A stretch of DNA of 64,000 bases from Bifidobacterium magnum (GCF_000741255.1 NZ_JGZB01000001.1:20-64019), one strand, 5' to 3'. Shown: positions 40,380-49,407, numbered from the stretch's first letter. The notes: a model not told the origin generated them from the sequence alone. Translations and numbers: made by a program.

Positions 40380-42026
40380 ATGGGCAAACAATCGAAGTTG
40401 TTCTCAACCGTGGTGAAGGCCGTGGCCGTTGTCGCCAGCGCCGCTATGCTGACGAGCGTCGCAGGTTGCGGCTCTTCCGCGCACGCAGGCGAACCTCACG
40501 GCATCATTTCCGCGGACGAGACGGAACCGCAGTATCCGCTCGTGCCGTCCAACTCCATCGAGACCGGCGGCACCAACGTGGTGCGCGAGCTGTTCGAAGG
40601 CCTCGTGAGCTACGACTATCAGGGCAAGCAGCACTTGGAAGCCGCTGAATCCATCACTCCGAACGCGAACTCGACCGAGTACATCATCAAGGTGAAGCAC
40701 GGTTGGACGTTCAGCAACGGCGAGCCCGTAACGGCCAAGTCGTTCGTGAACGCGTGGAACTTCGCCGCCAACGTGCACAACGCACAGCTCGCTTCGAGCA
40801 ACCTGGCCACCATCGCCGGCTACGACGCGCTGCAGGACGAAAAGGTGAGCCCGACCGCCACGATGAGCGGCCTGAGCGCTCCCGACGACTACACGATCGA
40901 CGTGAAGATGACGCAGCCGAACTCCGTGTTCGCCGTGCAGCTGGCCAACCCGGCCTACTATCCGCTGCCGAGCGTGGCGTACAAGGACATCGCCAAGTTC
41001 GGCGAGCACCCGATCGGCAACGGCCCGTACGTGTTGCAGGCCTGGCACCACAACCAGAACATCATGCTTAAGAAGAACCCGTCCTACAAGGGCGAGCGCA
41101 AGCCGAAGAACGACGGCATCAACTTCAAGATTTACACGAGCATGGATTCGGCTTACGCCGACGTGGTCGGCGGCAACCTCGACTTCCTCGACTCCGTGCC
41201 GCAGGCTGAAATGTTCTCGTTCAAGAGCGATCCGGCCGTCAAGGCTTACAGCGAGCCGGGCGCCCAGTTCAACAGCTTCGTGATTCCGGAGCGCCTCGAG
41301 CACTTCGGCGTCAACAAGGAAGGCGACCTGCGCCGCGCCGCCATCTCCATGGCCATCAACCGTTCGCTGATCTGCGAGAAGCTCTACGACAACACGCGCA
41401 CGCCGGCCACCGACTTTACGTCCCCGGCCGTGGCCGAGTACACGAAGAGCCTGCCGGGCAGCGAAGTGCTCGACTACAACGTCGCCAAGGCCAAGGAACT
41501 GTGGGCCGAAGCCAACAAGATCAGCCCGTGGAGCGGCTCCTTCAAGATCGCCTACAACTCCGACGGCAGCAACAAGGAATGGGTGGACGCCGTCACGAAC
41601 GAGCTGAAGAACAACCTCGGCATCAACGCTTCCGGCGACCCGTACGCGACCTTCGCCGACCTGCGCACGCGCATCACGAACCGCACGATCGACACGGCCT
41701 TCCGTTCGGGTTGGACGATGGATTACCCGAGCGCCGAAGACTACATGACGCCGCTGTACACGATCGACGCGGCCGACGGCAAGGGCTCGAACGACGGCGA
41801 CTACAAGAACCCCGAGTTCGACGCCACGCTCGACAAGGCGTTGTCCACCACGGACGAGGCCCAGCGCAAGGAATACTTCGACCAGGCGCAGGAAATCCTG
41901 TTCCGCGACCTGCCGGCCATTCCGCTGTGGTACTCGAACATCACGGCCGTGAGCATGAAGGACATCGACGGCGTGCACTTCGACTTCTCGAACACCGCCA
42001 CGTACGAGACGATGTACAAGAAGTGA
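40380..42026 (+). CDS. ABC transporter substrate-binding lipoprotein, oligopeptide (SBP family 5) type
   Basis: 548 aa. A lipoprotein signal peptide ends in LTSVAGC, giving lipid-modified Cys30. The mature protein has the DppA/OppA fold: GGTNVVRELFEGLVSYD, GWTFSNGEPVTAKSFVNAWN, PIGNGPYVL and DLPAIPLWY are typical. It should bind peptides at the membrane surface. No permease or ATPase genes are next to it, so it must work with components elsewhere. The leader (40131-40379) is AT-rich and likely holds its promoter. The start follows GAGGAGCAAAAG. A strong hairpin terminator lies downstream. Confidence 0.92.
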   Translation: MGKQSKLFSTVVKAVAVVASAAMLTSVAGCGSSAHAGEPHGIISADETEPQYPLVPSNSIETGGTNVVRELFEGLVSYDYQGKQHLEAAESITPNANSTEYIIKVKHGWTFSNGEPVTAKSFVNAWNFAANVHNAQLASSNLATIAGYDALQDEKVSPTATMSGLSAPDDYTIDVKMTQPNSVFAVQLANPAYYPLPSVAYKDIAKFGEHPIGNGPYVLQAWHHNQNIMLKKNPSYKGERKPKNDGINFKIYTSMDSAYADVVGGNLDFLDSVPQAEMFSFKSDPAVKAYSEPGAQFNSFVIPERLEHFGVNKEGDLRRAAISMAINRSLICEKLYDNTRTPATDFTSPAVAEYTKSLPGSEVLDYNVAKAKELWAEANKISPWSGSFKIAYNSDGSNKEWVDAVTNELKNNLGINASGDPYATFADLRTRITNRTIDTAFRSGWTMDYPSAEDYMTPLYTIDAADGKGSNDGDYKNPEFDATLDKALSTTDEAQRKEYFDQAQEILFRDLPAIPLWYSNITAVSMKDIDGVHFDFSNTATYETMYKK

Positions 42027-42106
42027 TTGGGCGCCCCTAGGGGGAGAGAGCCCCGGGCCCATTACAGATGTTGCGCGCTCCATACTGCGCGTGACTGTGC
42101 AAACCG

Positions 42107-42170
42107 ACGTGCCAGTCGTTTGGATTGCTCCGGATTTTCCGGATTTCCAAGCGGCTGGCACGTTTTATAT
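42107..42170 (+). terminator. Terminator of the binding-lipoprotein gene
   Basis: ACGTGCCAG pairs with CTGGCACGT and an inner TTTGGA/TCCAA stem extends it, capped by a CCGGATTTTCCGG loop region. TTTTATAT follows on the plus strand. Confidence 0.75.
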
Positions 42171-42187
42171 TCGGCTGCTGTTCGGCT

Positions 42188-42922
42188 CTATTCAGCCACC
42201 AGCCCCGCTTGCGCTTCCAGGTCAGCGAGCGCGCGCTTGCGGCTCTGCAGCTGTTTGAAAATGGCGTTGCGCTTCGTCTGGTCCTTCGCGCGCGCATGGT
42301 CTTTGGAAAGTTTGGCGATGTCCTGCTCAAGCTGGTCGCGTTCGCGGCGCATGCGGATGGCCGTGTCGACGTCGCCAATGCCGGAGCCATAATCGTCAAG
42401 CGCCACATATGCGCAGATCGCGTCCCAGAATTGCTGAAGCGAGTCGCATTCGTCAATGCCGGGCAGCATGAGGTCGCCTACGGGCGTCCAGTCGGTGGCG
42501 AATATTTCGTGGACGGGCTCGCGTCCCGCCTTGCTCGGCATTTTGCGGCGTACGGCCAGCGCGGCCTGTACGGATCCGTCTTCCGTCTCGCGCAAGCACA
42601 CGAAGACGATGCCGGATTTGCGTTGTGCGGCGATCAGTTCAATGACGGCGTTCGGCACGGTCGCGTCCGCGCCGTTGAGCGGCAGTGCCATGACAAGTAC
42701 TTCGGGCATGGACGGGCTGGGTTCCAGCGAGGTATTGGCATCGCGTACGATGCCGAGCAGCCGGATTGCGCGCACCGTATTGACGAGCGTTTTCTTCGTC
42801 GAATCGCTCAACCGCACGTTGCGCGCGAACAGTCCTTTGGGCAGCGTCGATTTTTCTTCCGGAACAGCGCACGCCGCCGGCCATCCGAATGTCTGGATGC
42901 TTACGCCTTCACAAGTTGCCAT
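42188..42922 (-). CDS. DUF4391-like protein of unknown function
   Basis: About 244 aa. The pattern of a restriction-like alpha/beta half (EVLVMALPLNGADATVP, AAQRKSGIVFVCLRE, ALAVRRKM) and a C-terminal coiled coil (about 190-240, EQDIAKLSKDHARAKDQTK) resembles proteins labelled DUF4391. In other bacteria these often sit beside SNF2 helicases or type III restriction genes. Here it stands alone, between the lipoprotein terminator and tRNA-Arg. ATG at 42922 is preferred because GGAGGG precedes it; an in-frame ATG lies at 42940. No catalytic residues can be assigned. Confidence 0.6.
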   Translation of the reverse strand: MATCEGVSIQTFGWPAACAVPEEKSTLPKGLFARNVRLSDSTKKTLVNTVRAIRLLGIVRDANTSLEPSPSMPEVLVMALPLNGADATVPNAVIELIAAQRKSGIVFVCLRETEDGSVQAALAVRRKMPSKAGREPVHEIFATDWTPVGDLMLPGIDECDSLQQFWDAICAYVALDDYGSGIGDVDTAIRMRRERDQLEQDIAKLSKDHARAKDQTKRNAIFKQLQSRKRALADLEAQAGLVAE

Positions 42923-43017
42923 GGTCACAGGGCCCTCCATCGTCGTTGATTTGTGACCGATCTTACTGGGTGAGGGCTCGGATGGATAGGGCAGAGGCGC
43001 AAACAGGCATAAAAAAG

Positions 43018-43090
43018 TGCCCCAGATCGGATTCGAACCGACGACACCCGCTTTAGGAGAGCGGTGCTCTATCCACTGAGCTACCAGGGC
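43018..43090 (-). tRNA. tRNA-Arg (anticodon CCU)
   Basis: On the minus strand a full cloverleaf of 73 bases can be folded: GCCCTGG acceptor, D-arm with TAGCTCAGTGGATAGAGC, anticodon stem CCGCT/AGCGG around loop CTCCTAA (anticodon CCT), and T-arm GGTTCGAATCC. The 3' CCA is not encoded. A T-run (CTTTTTT) follows directly as terminator. It reads the rare AGG codon. Confidence 0.95.
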
Positions 43091-43101
43091 AACAGCGATT
43101 T

Positions 43102-43107
43102 ATTATA
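43102..43107 (-). promoter_or_regulatory. -10 element of the tRNA-Arg promoter
   Basis: A perfect TATAAT lies on the minus strand 11 bases before the mature tRNA 5' end. No good -35 is seen at 17 bp. Confidence 0.5.
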
Positions 43108-43225
43108 CACGCATGACGCGCCTACACACCACAAAAGCGTAATTTTACCCGTTTTGCGTCAAATCCGTCCGTCGCATGTTCTACGGTGGCGCGTTGCCGG
43201 AGTGCATTCGGCGAACGGAGGGAAC

Positions 43226-44242
43226 GTGCGTACCAAACATCCTTTTCTAGGCTTCGTGGCCCGGTCGTTGACGTGTATCGCTGTCGTCATCTGCCTGCTG
43301 CGGTTGACGCCGGCCGTCTACCAGCAGCTGCCGCTCGTGTCCAATCTGTTGGCTTTCACGCCGTGGGTGGTGCTTATGGCCGCCATCGCGCTCGTGCTGG
43401 CCTTGATTTCCAGGCGCTGGTTCACGGCGATCCTGGCCGTCATCTGCATTGGCGCGCAACTGTACTGGCAGGCGCCGTTCTACCGTGGCGGCGACCATCT
43501 CGACGAGTCTGTCGCCCAGGCCGCCCGCAGCGGAACGGCGCCCGTGGGCGGTTCCGTGCTGCGCGTCATGACGTGCAACGTGTATGAAGGCCACGCCAAC
43601 GCCGCCCAGATCGTGCAAACGGTGCGCGAACAGCACGTGCAGGTGCTCGCCATGCAAGAGATCACCAAATCGTTCGTGGCGCGCCTCGACCAGGCCGGCA
43701 TCGCGTCCGTCCTGCCATACGACCTGACCGTGTCCATCGCACACGGCGGCACGGGCAACGGACTGTGGTCCGCCATCCCGCTGACACAGGAACGCAACGC
43801 GGAAATCGATTCCGTCGCCTCAAACATGCCGGCCGCCACCTTGTGGCTGGACGGCGGCTCCGTTCCGCTGCGTTTCGTTTCCGTCCACACCACTTCGCCG
43901 CGACCGGGCCAGTGGGACCGCTGGTACAAGTCGATCGAGCAGATCGGCGACCAGATCACGCGCTCGGCCACGAACGCCGACTATGTGCTTATGGGCGATT
44001 TCAACGCGTCCTATGACCACGCGCCATTGCGCGACGTGCTCGGCGACCGCTTCAAAGACGCCACGCAGGCCGCGGGGGAGGGTCTCAAATTCTCGTGGCC
44101 CGCAGACAAATGGCCGATCCCCGCATTCTCGGGAATCGACCATATCCTCGTGGAACACAACGTGACCGTCGGCGATGTGCAAACGGTACACATTCAAGGT
44201 TCCGACCACCGCGCGCTGCTCGCGACACTGCAAGTCGCGTAG
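43226..44242 (+). CDS. Membrane-anchored endonuclease/exonuclease/phosphatase family protein
   Basis: About 338 aa. Three N-terminal hydrophobic segments (around residues 10-25, 38-58, 63-80) anchor it. The rest is an EEP (DNase I/Mg-dependent phosphoesterase) domain: VMTCNVYEG, VLAMQEI (metal Glu), FVSVHTTSPRP, LMGDFNASYDHAPLRD, GIDHILV and SDHRALL (catalytic Asp-His). The domain faces outside if the segments are oriented as usual. Substrate unknown (nucleic acid or phospholipid). GTG at 43226 follows GGAGGGAAC; the frame is open further upstream, into the tRNA, which I exclude. Confidence 0.85.
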   Translation: MRTKHPFLGFVARSLTCIAVVICLLRLTPAVYQQLPLVSNLLAFTPWVVLMAAIALVLALISRRWFTAILAVICIGAQLYWQAPFYRGGDHLDESVAQAARSGTAPVGGSVLRVMTCNVYEGHANAAQIVQTVREQHVQVLAMQEITKSFVARLDQAGIASVLPYDLTVSIAHGGTGNGLWSAIPLTQERNAEIDSVASNMPAATLWLDGGSVPLRFVSVHTTSPRPGQWDRWYKSIEQIGDQITRSATNADYVLMGDFNASYDHAPLRDVLGDRFKDATQAAGEGLKFSWPADKWPIPAFSGIDHILVEHNVTVGDVQTVHIQGSDHRALLATLQVA

Positions 44243-44248
44243 GACCGC

Positions 44249-44620
44249 TTACTGCAAGTTGCCTTGCGTGCCCGCCGTCTGCGCGGTGCTGGCCTGCTGC
44301 GCCATCGCGGCGTCCAGCTTCTCGCGCACGTTCGCGAGCAACGACTGCGCACGCGCTCCGAGTGCCTCGCCGAGCTCCCACTGGTGCATCGACTGCTCGA
44401 GGCTCAGTCCGCCGTTTTCCAGCGCGCGTACGGCCTGGATAAGACGGTCGCGCGCCTCCTCGTAGGACATGTTGGCGATCGCCTCGCGTTCCTCTTTCGT
44501 CAGGCTGCTCGCCGGCTGGGCGGCCTGCTGTGCCGTTTCCTGTGCGGCTTCCTGCATCGTTTCCTGCTCGGTCTCGACCGTTTCCTCGGACTTGTTCGTA
44601 TCCAAAATTTCGTCAGCCAT
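44249..44620 (-). CDS. xseB: Exodeoxyribonuclease VII small subunit
   Basis: XseB assembles with XseA to degrade single-stranded DNA. The conserved core SYEEARDRLIQAVRALENGG and LSLEQSMHQWELGEALG lies in residues 50-95. The first 45 residues (of 123) are a Glu/Gln/Ala-rich extension (ETVETEQETMQEAAQETAQQ), absent from E. coli XseB (80 aa). It follows xseA by 66 bp on the same strand and is convergent with the EEP gene, only six bases apart. Confidence 0.9.
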   Translation of the reverse strand: MADEILDTNKSEETVETEQETMQEAAQETAQQAAQPASSLTKEEREAIANMSYEEARDRLIQAVRALENGGLSLEQSMHQWELGEALGARAQSLLANVREKLDAAMAQQASTAQTAGTQGNLQ

Positions 44621-44686
44621 TATCGTTTCCTTGTTCGTTCGATTGATATGCGGTTGATATTTGATTGATGTGCGGGGGAGGCGCGT

Positions 44687-46015
44687 CTATTGCGTCACGA
44701 CCGTCTCGGCGCTCGCGACCACCGTTCCCTTGCGCAGCGTGATCGTCAATTCGTCGCCGGCCTTCATGTTGGCGGCGTCGTCGACCACATGGCCGTCGGC
44801 GTTCTGCACCACGGCGTATCCGCGGTTCAGCGTCGCCTGCGGGCTCAATGCCGTGAGCGTGGCCTGCAATTTTTCAATATGGAACTGCGCTTCGTCCGTC
44901 ATGCGTGCCAGCGCGATATTCATGCGCTGCGTCGCGTCGTGAATCATGCGCTCATGCGGTTCGAGCATGGTCTGTGGCCGCGTGAGGCTCGGTCGTGTGG
45001 TGTATCCCTCAATAAGCTGCGTTTCGTGCGTGACGCGCCCGTCAATGCGCGAACGCATCGTGAACAGCGCCTGCTCGACGAGCTGGATCTGCTCATGGAT
45101 GTCGGGCACGACTTTTTTGGCGGCGTCAGTCGGGGTGGACGCGCGCACGTCGGCCGCAAGGTCGATAAGAGTCCAATCGTCCTCATGTCCGATCGCCGAC
45201 ACGAGCGGCGTGACGCAAGAGGCGGCCGCACGGACCACGCCTTCGTCGGAAAAGCCGATCAGGTCCTCAAAACTGCCGCCGCCGCGCGCCACGATGATCA
45301 CGTCCACATTCGGGTCGGCGTCGAGGCGCTGGATGGCCCTGATCACTTCTTCGGGGCACTGGACGCCCTGGACGTGCACATGGTCCACCGTGAAGCCCAC
45401 GTTGGGCCAGCGCAGCATGACGTTCGTGATCACATCGCCTTCCGCACGCGCCTGCGGCGCGCAAATCAGGCCGATATTGCGCGGGAATTCGGGAAGCGGC
45501 ACCTTGCGGTCGGCGTCGAACAGGCCTTCGCCTTTGAGTCGTTTGCGCAGCTGGTCGATCTGTTCCTTAAGGTCGCCCGCGCCGATTTTGCGGATGTCGT
45601 CGCCACGGAAACTCAGGCGCGTGGCGCGTACCCACAAGTCGGCTTTGCCGTGAATGACCACGCGGTCGCCCTGTTTGAAGTTGCGCGCCATTTGCGCGAA
45701 CAGGCCAAAGCCGCTTACCGATATGGAAATGTCTTCGAAGCTGTCGCGCAGCGTGATGTATACGGAGGTGGAGCGTCGCGCGTTGATCTCCACAATCTGG
45801 CCTTCGATCCAAGCCGCGGGCCAACGTTCCACCGCGTCGTGGAAATGCCGGCTCAGCACGCCCACGGGCCATGGATTGTTGGCCGTGGTGTCGCGCGCGA
45901 GGCGCGGAAGCTGGTCGAGCGGACGCGGTTCGTTGGGAAGCGCGATTGGCTCGGAGGCGCCCGAGTGCGAACTTTGCGCGCGGTGCGCCGAATCTTGCTG
46001 TAACCAATTCATCAT
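44687..46015 (-). CDS. xseA: Exodeoxyribonuclease VII large subunit
   Basis: The 442-aa catalytic subunit has an N-terminal OB-fold (WIEGQIVEINARRSTSVYITL), then KVPLPEFPRNIGLICAPQARA starting the nuclease domain. VDVIIVARGGGSFEDLIGF and APVSAIGHE-type motif (here TPLVSAIGHEDDWTLIDLAAD) follow with DVRASTPTDAA, all family hallmarks. The helical C-terminal arm ends with ATLNRGYAVV. Two ATGs stand in a row at the start; TAAGG lies five bases upstream of the first. Confidence 0.96.
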   Translation of the reverse strand: MMNWLQQDSAHRAQSSHSGASEPIALPNEPRPLDQLPRLARDTTANNPWPVGVLSRHFHDAVERWPAAWIEGQIVEINARRSTSVYITLRDSFEDISISVSGFGLFAQMARNFKQGDRVVIHGKADLWVRATRLSFRGDDIRKIGAGDLKEQIDQLRKRLKGEGLFDADRKVPLPEFPRNIGLICAPQARAEGDVITNVMLRWPNVGFTVDHVHVQGVQCPEEVIRAIQRLDADPNVDVIIVARGGGSFEDLIGFSDEGVVRAAASCVTPLVSAIGHEDDWTLIDLAADVRASTPTDAAKKVVPDIHEQIQLVEQALFTMRSRIDGRVTHETQLIEGYTTRPSLTRPQTMLEPHERMIHDATQRMNIALARMTDEAQFHIEKLQATLTALSPQATLNRGYAVVQNADGHVVDDAANMKAGDELTITLRKGTVVASAETVVTQ

Positions 46016-46152
46016 AGTGCCTTAGCTTGGTGCACAAAAATCGGAACGTCAATACGTTTGCATGGAGTGTCGGCCAGTATTGCGCCGAGACGCGGGTAAA
46101 TCGGGGGGGCAAAAAATTCTCGAGTTAAAAACATCACATCGCGGAATTTTGG

Positions 46153-46181
46153 TTGAAATCATGCGGAAAACACCGTATCTA
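46153..46181 (+). promoter_or_regulatory. Promoter of nrdDG
   Basis: TTGAAA (46153-46158) and TATCTA (46176-46181) are 17 bases apart, a close match to the sigma-70 consensus. The -10 is inside the first predicted NrdR box. Confidence 0.6.
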
Positions 46182-46216
46182 GTTAAAACACGCCGTCAGT
46201 CAACTAGATATAGGGG
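46170..46216 (+). promoter_or_regulatory. Tandem NrdR boxes
   Basis: Two 16-bp sites, 46170-46185 (acaCcgtATcTaGtta) and 46201-46216 (caaCtAgATATaGggg), each match most of the NrdR consensus acaCwAtATaTwGwgt. Their centres are 31 bp apart, about three helical turns, which is the usual arrangement. Together they also show the inverted repeat TATCTAGTT/AACTAGATA. Repression of nrdDG by NrdR is the inferred role; the nrdR gene is not in the window. Confidence 0.6.
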
Positions 46217-46298
46217 GTGGAATGTTTTATAGTCGTATTCGCCCGTGAATCACAACGACGCATTCTTCATGGTTCACGGCGCTTGGAAAGGAATGAAG

Positions 46299-48698
46299 AT
46301 GGAAACTCTGGTTATGGAGAAGGAAGTGGCTCACACAGCCAAAACAGCTGGCACGCGGGTGCTGGTGGAGAAGCGCGACGGTCGCGTCGTGGACTTTGAC
46401 CCCCATAACATTATCGCTGCTGTGAAGTCCGCTTTTGCCGATCTCGACAAGGAAGTGGGCCCGCAGGAAGAACAGATGATCCGCGACATTGCCAGCCAAG
46501 TCCAGCGTGAAGTGCGCGTCCGCTACACCAAGCCGGCCAAGATCGAGGATATTCAGAACCTCGTCGAGCACGCACTTATTGAAGACCATTTGTATGAAGT
46601 TGCCCGCACCTACACCACGTATCGACTGAACAAAGACATCGAGCGCGCCAAGGCCACGGATATCAACGAAGCCGTGGGACGCCTGCTCAACCACGACGAA
46701 TCGCTGGTACGCGAGAACGCCAACAAGGATTCCAACGTCTACGCCACGCAGCGCGACCTGCTCGCCGGAGCCGTTTCCAAGGCTTCCGCGTTCTCCATGC
46801 TGCCGGACGCCGTGGCGAACGCCCATCTCAAGGGCGACATTCATTTCCATGACGCCGACTACTCGCCGTTCACGGCGATGACGAACTGCTCGCTGCCGGA
46901 CTTTGGCGACATGCTGCGCCACGGTTTCGAGCTGGGCAACGCCATGATGGACTCCCCGCGCTCCATTGGCACCGCCGCCACGCAAATCACGCAGATCATC
47001 AAGGACATCGCCGGAGACCAGTACGGCGGCCAGACCGTCAACCGTGCCGACGAAATGCTGGCCGAATACGCGCGTTGCGACTATGACAAGAACTTGAAGA
47101 TGGCCCACGCCATGATTCCGGACACCACGCCCGTGGACGTGGCGGAAATCATGGTCAAGGGACTCAAGGAACGCGAACCCGAGTGGCTGCACTTCGAGAA
47201 CCGTGCGCCGCTGCCGCCGGACCAGCCGTTCCATCCGAACGTCTCCGAACTCGACCAGCTGCGCGAAATCTACGCGAAGATCATGACGCGCAAGGCCATC
47301 TATGACGCCATGCAGACGATGGAATACCAGATCAACTCCAACCGCGTCTCCAACGGCCAGACCCCGTTCGTGACCGTCGGCTTCGGCTTGGGCACCGACT
47401 GGTTCGCCCGCGAAATCCAGCGCGCCATCTTCCTCAACCGTATTCGCGGCCTGGGCAAGGACCGCCACACGGCCATCTTCCCGAAGCTTGTGTTCTCCAT
47501 CAAGAAGGGCGTGAACGCAAGCCCCGAGGATCCGAACTACGACATGAAGCAGCTGGCGCTGGAATGCTCCACGAAGCGCATGTATCCGGATGTGGTGTTC
47601 TACGAGAACATCGTCAAGATCACGGGCTCGTTCAAGGCCCCGATGGGCTGCCGCTCCTTCCTGCAGGGCTGGATCGATCCGGAAACGGGCGAGGACGTGG
47701 AAGACAGCCGCATGAACCTCGGCGTGGTCACCGTCAACATTCCGCGTATCGCGCTGGAATCCCACGGCGACGTGGACCGTTTCTGGAAGCTGTTCGACGA
47801 GCGTATGGAAGTGGCGCACCAGGCGCTGCAGTTCCGCATCATGCGCTGCAAGCAGGCTTCCCCGGTCAACGCTCCGACGCTGTACCGCTTCGGCGCTTTT
47901 GGCCGTCTCGACGCGGACGACGACGTGGACCAGCTGTTCCGCAACGAGCGTTCCACCGTGTCGCTCGGCTACATCGGCCTGTATGAAGCCACGGCCGTGT
48001 TCTTCGGCAAGGACTGGATGCGCGACCACGACTGGGACGAGGACGGCAAGGAATTCGCGTTGAGCATCGTGCGCAAGATGAACCTGCTGTGCAAGGAGTG
48101 GGCCGCGGACGAAGGCTACCATTACTCCGTGTACTCCACGCCGGCCGAATCCCTGACCGACCGCTTCAACCGCATGGACCGTGAAAAGTTCGGCGAAGTG
48201 GAAGGCGTTACCGACCACGAGTTCTACACCAACTCGTTCCACTACCCGGTGTGGCTACAGCCGACGCCCATGGAGAAGCTCGACTACGAGAAGGACTTCC
48301 CGTACCTGGCTTCGGGCGGCTTCATCAACTACTGCGAGTTCCCGTGCCTGCAGGCCAATCCGAAGGCGCTGGAAGCCGTGTGGGATTACGCGTCGAACAT
48401 CGGTATCGGCTATCTGGGCACGAACACCCCGATCGACCGTTGCTTCGTGTGCGGATTCGAAGGTGACTTCGAGCCCACCGAAGAGGGCTTCAAGTGCCCA
48501 GAGTGCGGCAACGCCGACCCGGACCTGTGTAATGTGACCAAGCGTACGTGCGGCTACCTCGGCAACCCCGTGCAGCGCCCGATGGTGCATGGCCGCCACG
48601 AGGAAATCGCCCACCGCGTCAAGCACATGAGCGGCGAGACGGGCCGTGTGACGCTGAGCGACGGCACCGCCCGCGAATGGTTCGAGGAAACCAAGTAA
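46299..48698 (+). CDS. nrdD: Anaerobic ribonucleoside-triphosphate reductase
   Basis: NrdD makes deoxyribonucleotides from NTPs under anaerobiosis by a glycyl radical. The protein is about 799 aa. An ATP-cone (VLVEKRDGRVVDFDPHNI, about 20-110) is the allosteric domain. The radical motif TCGYLGNP near the C-terminus places the glycyl radical at Gly752. A zinc ribbon CFVC...CPEC precedes it. ATG at 46299 is chosen since AAAGGA lies six bases upstream; other in-frame ATGs at 46245 and 46293 are worse placed. nrdG follows after six bases. Confidence 0.96.
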   Translation: METLVMEKEVAHTAKTAGTRVLVEKRDGRVVDFDPHNIIAAVKSAFADLDKEVGPQEEQMIRDIASQVQREVRVRYTKPAKIEDIQNLVEHALIEDHLYEVARTYTTYRLNKDIERAKATDINEAVGRLLNHDESLVRENANKDSNVYATQRDLLAGAVSKASAFSMLPDAVANAHLKGDIHFHDADYSPFTAMTNCSLPDFGDMLRHGFELGNAMMDSPRSIGTAATQITQIIKDIAGDQYGGQTVNRADEMLAEYARCDYDKNLKMAHAMIPDTTPVDVAEIMVKGLKEREPEWLHFENRAPLPPDQPFHPNVSELDQLREIYAKIMTRKAIYDAMQTMEYQINSNRVSNGQTPFVTVGFGLGTDWFAREIQRAIFLNRIRGLGKDRHTAIFPKLVFSIKKGVNASPEDPNYDMKQLALECSTKRMYPDVVFYENIVKITGSFKAPMGCRSFLQGWIDPETGEDVEDSRMNLGVVTVNIPRIALESHGDVDRFWKLFDERMEVAHQALQFRIMRCKQASPVNAPTLYRFGAFGRLDADDDVDQLFRNERSTVSLGYIGLYEATAVFFGKDWMRDHDWDEDGKEFALSIVRKMNLLCKEWAADEGYHYSVYSTPAESLTDRFNRMDREKFGEVEGVTDHEFYTNSFHYPVWLQPTPMEKLDYEKDFPYLASGGFINYCEFPCLQANPKALEAVWDYASNIGIGYLGTNTPIDRCFVCGFEGDFEPTEEGFKCPECGNADPDLCNVTKRTCGYLGNPVQRPMVHGRHEEIAHRVKHMSGETGRVTLSDGTAREWFEETK

Positions 48699-48704
48699 CG
48701 CCCG

Positions 48705-49394
48705 ATGACCACTCACGATTTCGCAGCTTCAGAAGCCAACCGCGGACCGTTCATTCCCACCGCGCTCGCGAACAATCCGCGCGCGGGGCAGTGGACGAAC
48801 CGCATGAGCCATAATATGGTGGCCGACTACAAGCGCTTCCTCATGACCGATGGCGAAGGCATCCGCGTCTCCCTGTATGTGTCGGGATGTCCGTTCCATT
48901 GCGAAGGCTGCTATAACTCCTCGATCTGGGACTTCCAGGCGGGCCATGAATACAATGACCGGTTGGAAGCCCAGATTATGGAGGATTTGGCGCAGCCGTT
49001 CGTGCAAGGCATCACGTTCCTTGGCGGGGAGCCGCTGCTCAATACGGGCGTGCTGCTGCCGTTGGCGCGCAAGATCCGCGAGCGTTTCGGCCACGCCAAA
49101 GATATTTGGTGCTGGACGGGCTACACGTGGGAGGAACTCATGCGCGAAGGGGAGAGCCAAGACAAGCTCGACCTGCTCCATGAGATCGACATCCTCGTCG
49201 ATGGCCGCTATCTCAAGGACCAGCACGACTCGTTGCTGCAGTTCCGAGGCTCGCGCAACCAGCGCATCCTCGATGTGCCGGCCTCATTTGCGGCCGGAGC
49301 ACCGAGAATCTGGGCCAAACTACACGACCAGGAACGTTTCATTCCCGAAATTTACGGCAAGGAGCGCTCCGCCGGCGAAGGCGACGCGAGCTGA
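48705..49394 (+). CDS. nrdG: Anaerobic ribonucleotide reductase-activating protein
   Basis: NrdG is the radical-SAM activase that puts the glycyl radical on NrdD. The cluster motif CPFHCEGC has the CxxxCxxC spacing (about residues 66-73). FLGGEPLL is the SAM-binding GGE motif and DILVDGRYL fits the family. At 229 aa it has about 35 residues before the typical family start (MVADYKRFLMTDGEG). The ATG at 48705 lacks a ribosome site but could be coupled to nrdD translation; an internal ATG at 48804 is an alternative. Confidence 0.94.
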   Translation: MTTHDFAASEANRGPFIPTALANNPRAGQWTNRMSHNMVADYKRFLMTDGEGIRVSLYVSGCPFHCEGCYNSSIWDFQAGHEYNDRLEAQIMEDLAQPFVQGITFLGGEPLLNTGVLLPLARKIRERFGHAKDIWCWTGYTWEELMREGESQDKLDLLHEIDILVDGRYLKDQHDSLLQFRGSRNQRILDVPASFAAGAPRIWAKLHDQERFIPEIYGKERSAGEGDAS

Positions 49395-49407
49395 TATTTT
49401 CCATCAT

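Noticed and set aside
40225-40416. Small plus-strand open frame upstream of the binding lipoprotein
   Set aside because: No ribosome site, overlaps the lipoprotein start, and lies in an AT-rich likely promoter region.
43064-43225. Upstream extension of the EEP protein frame
   Set aside because: It overlaps the tRNA-Arg gene; the GTG at 43226 has a strong ribosome site and leads into the membrane segments.
46176-46209. TATCTAGTT/AACTAGATA inverted repeat as a terminator of xseA or a riboswitch stem
   Set aside because: No T-run, wrong side for xseA, and it is better explained by two NrdR boxes and a promoter.
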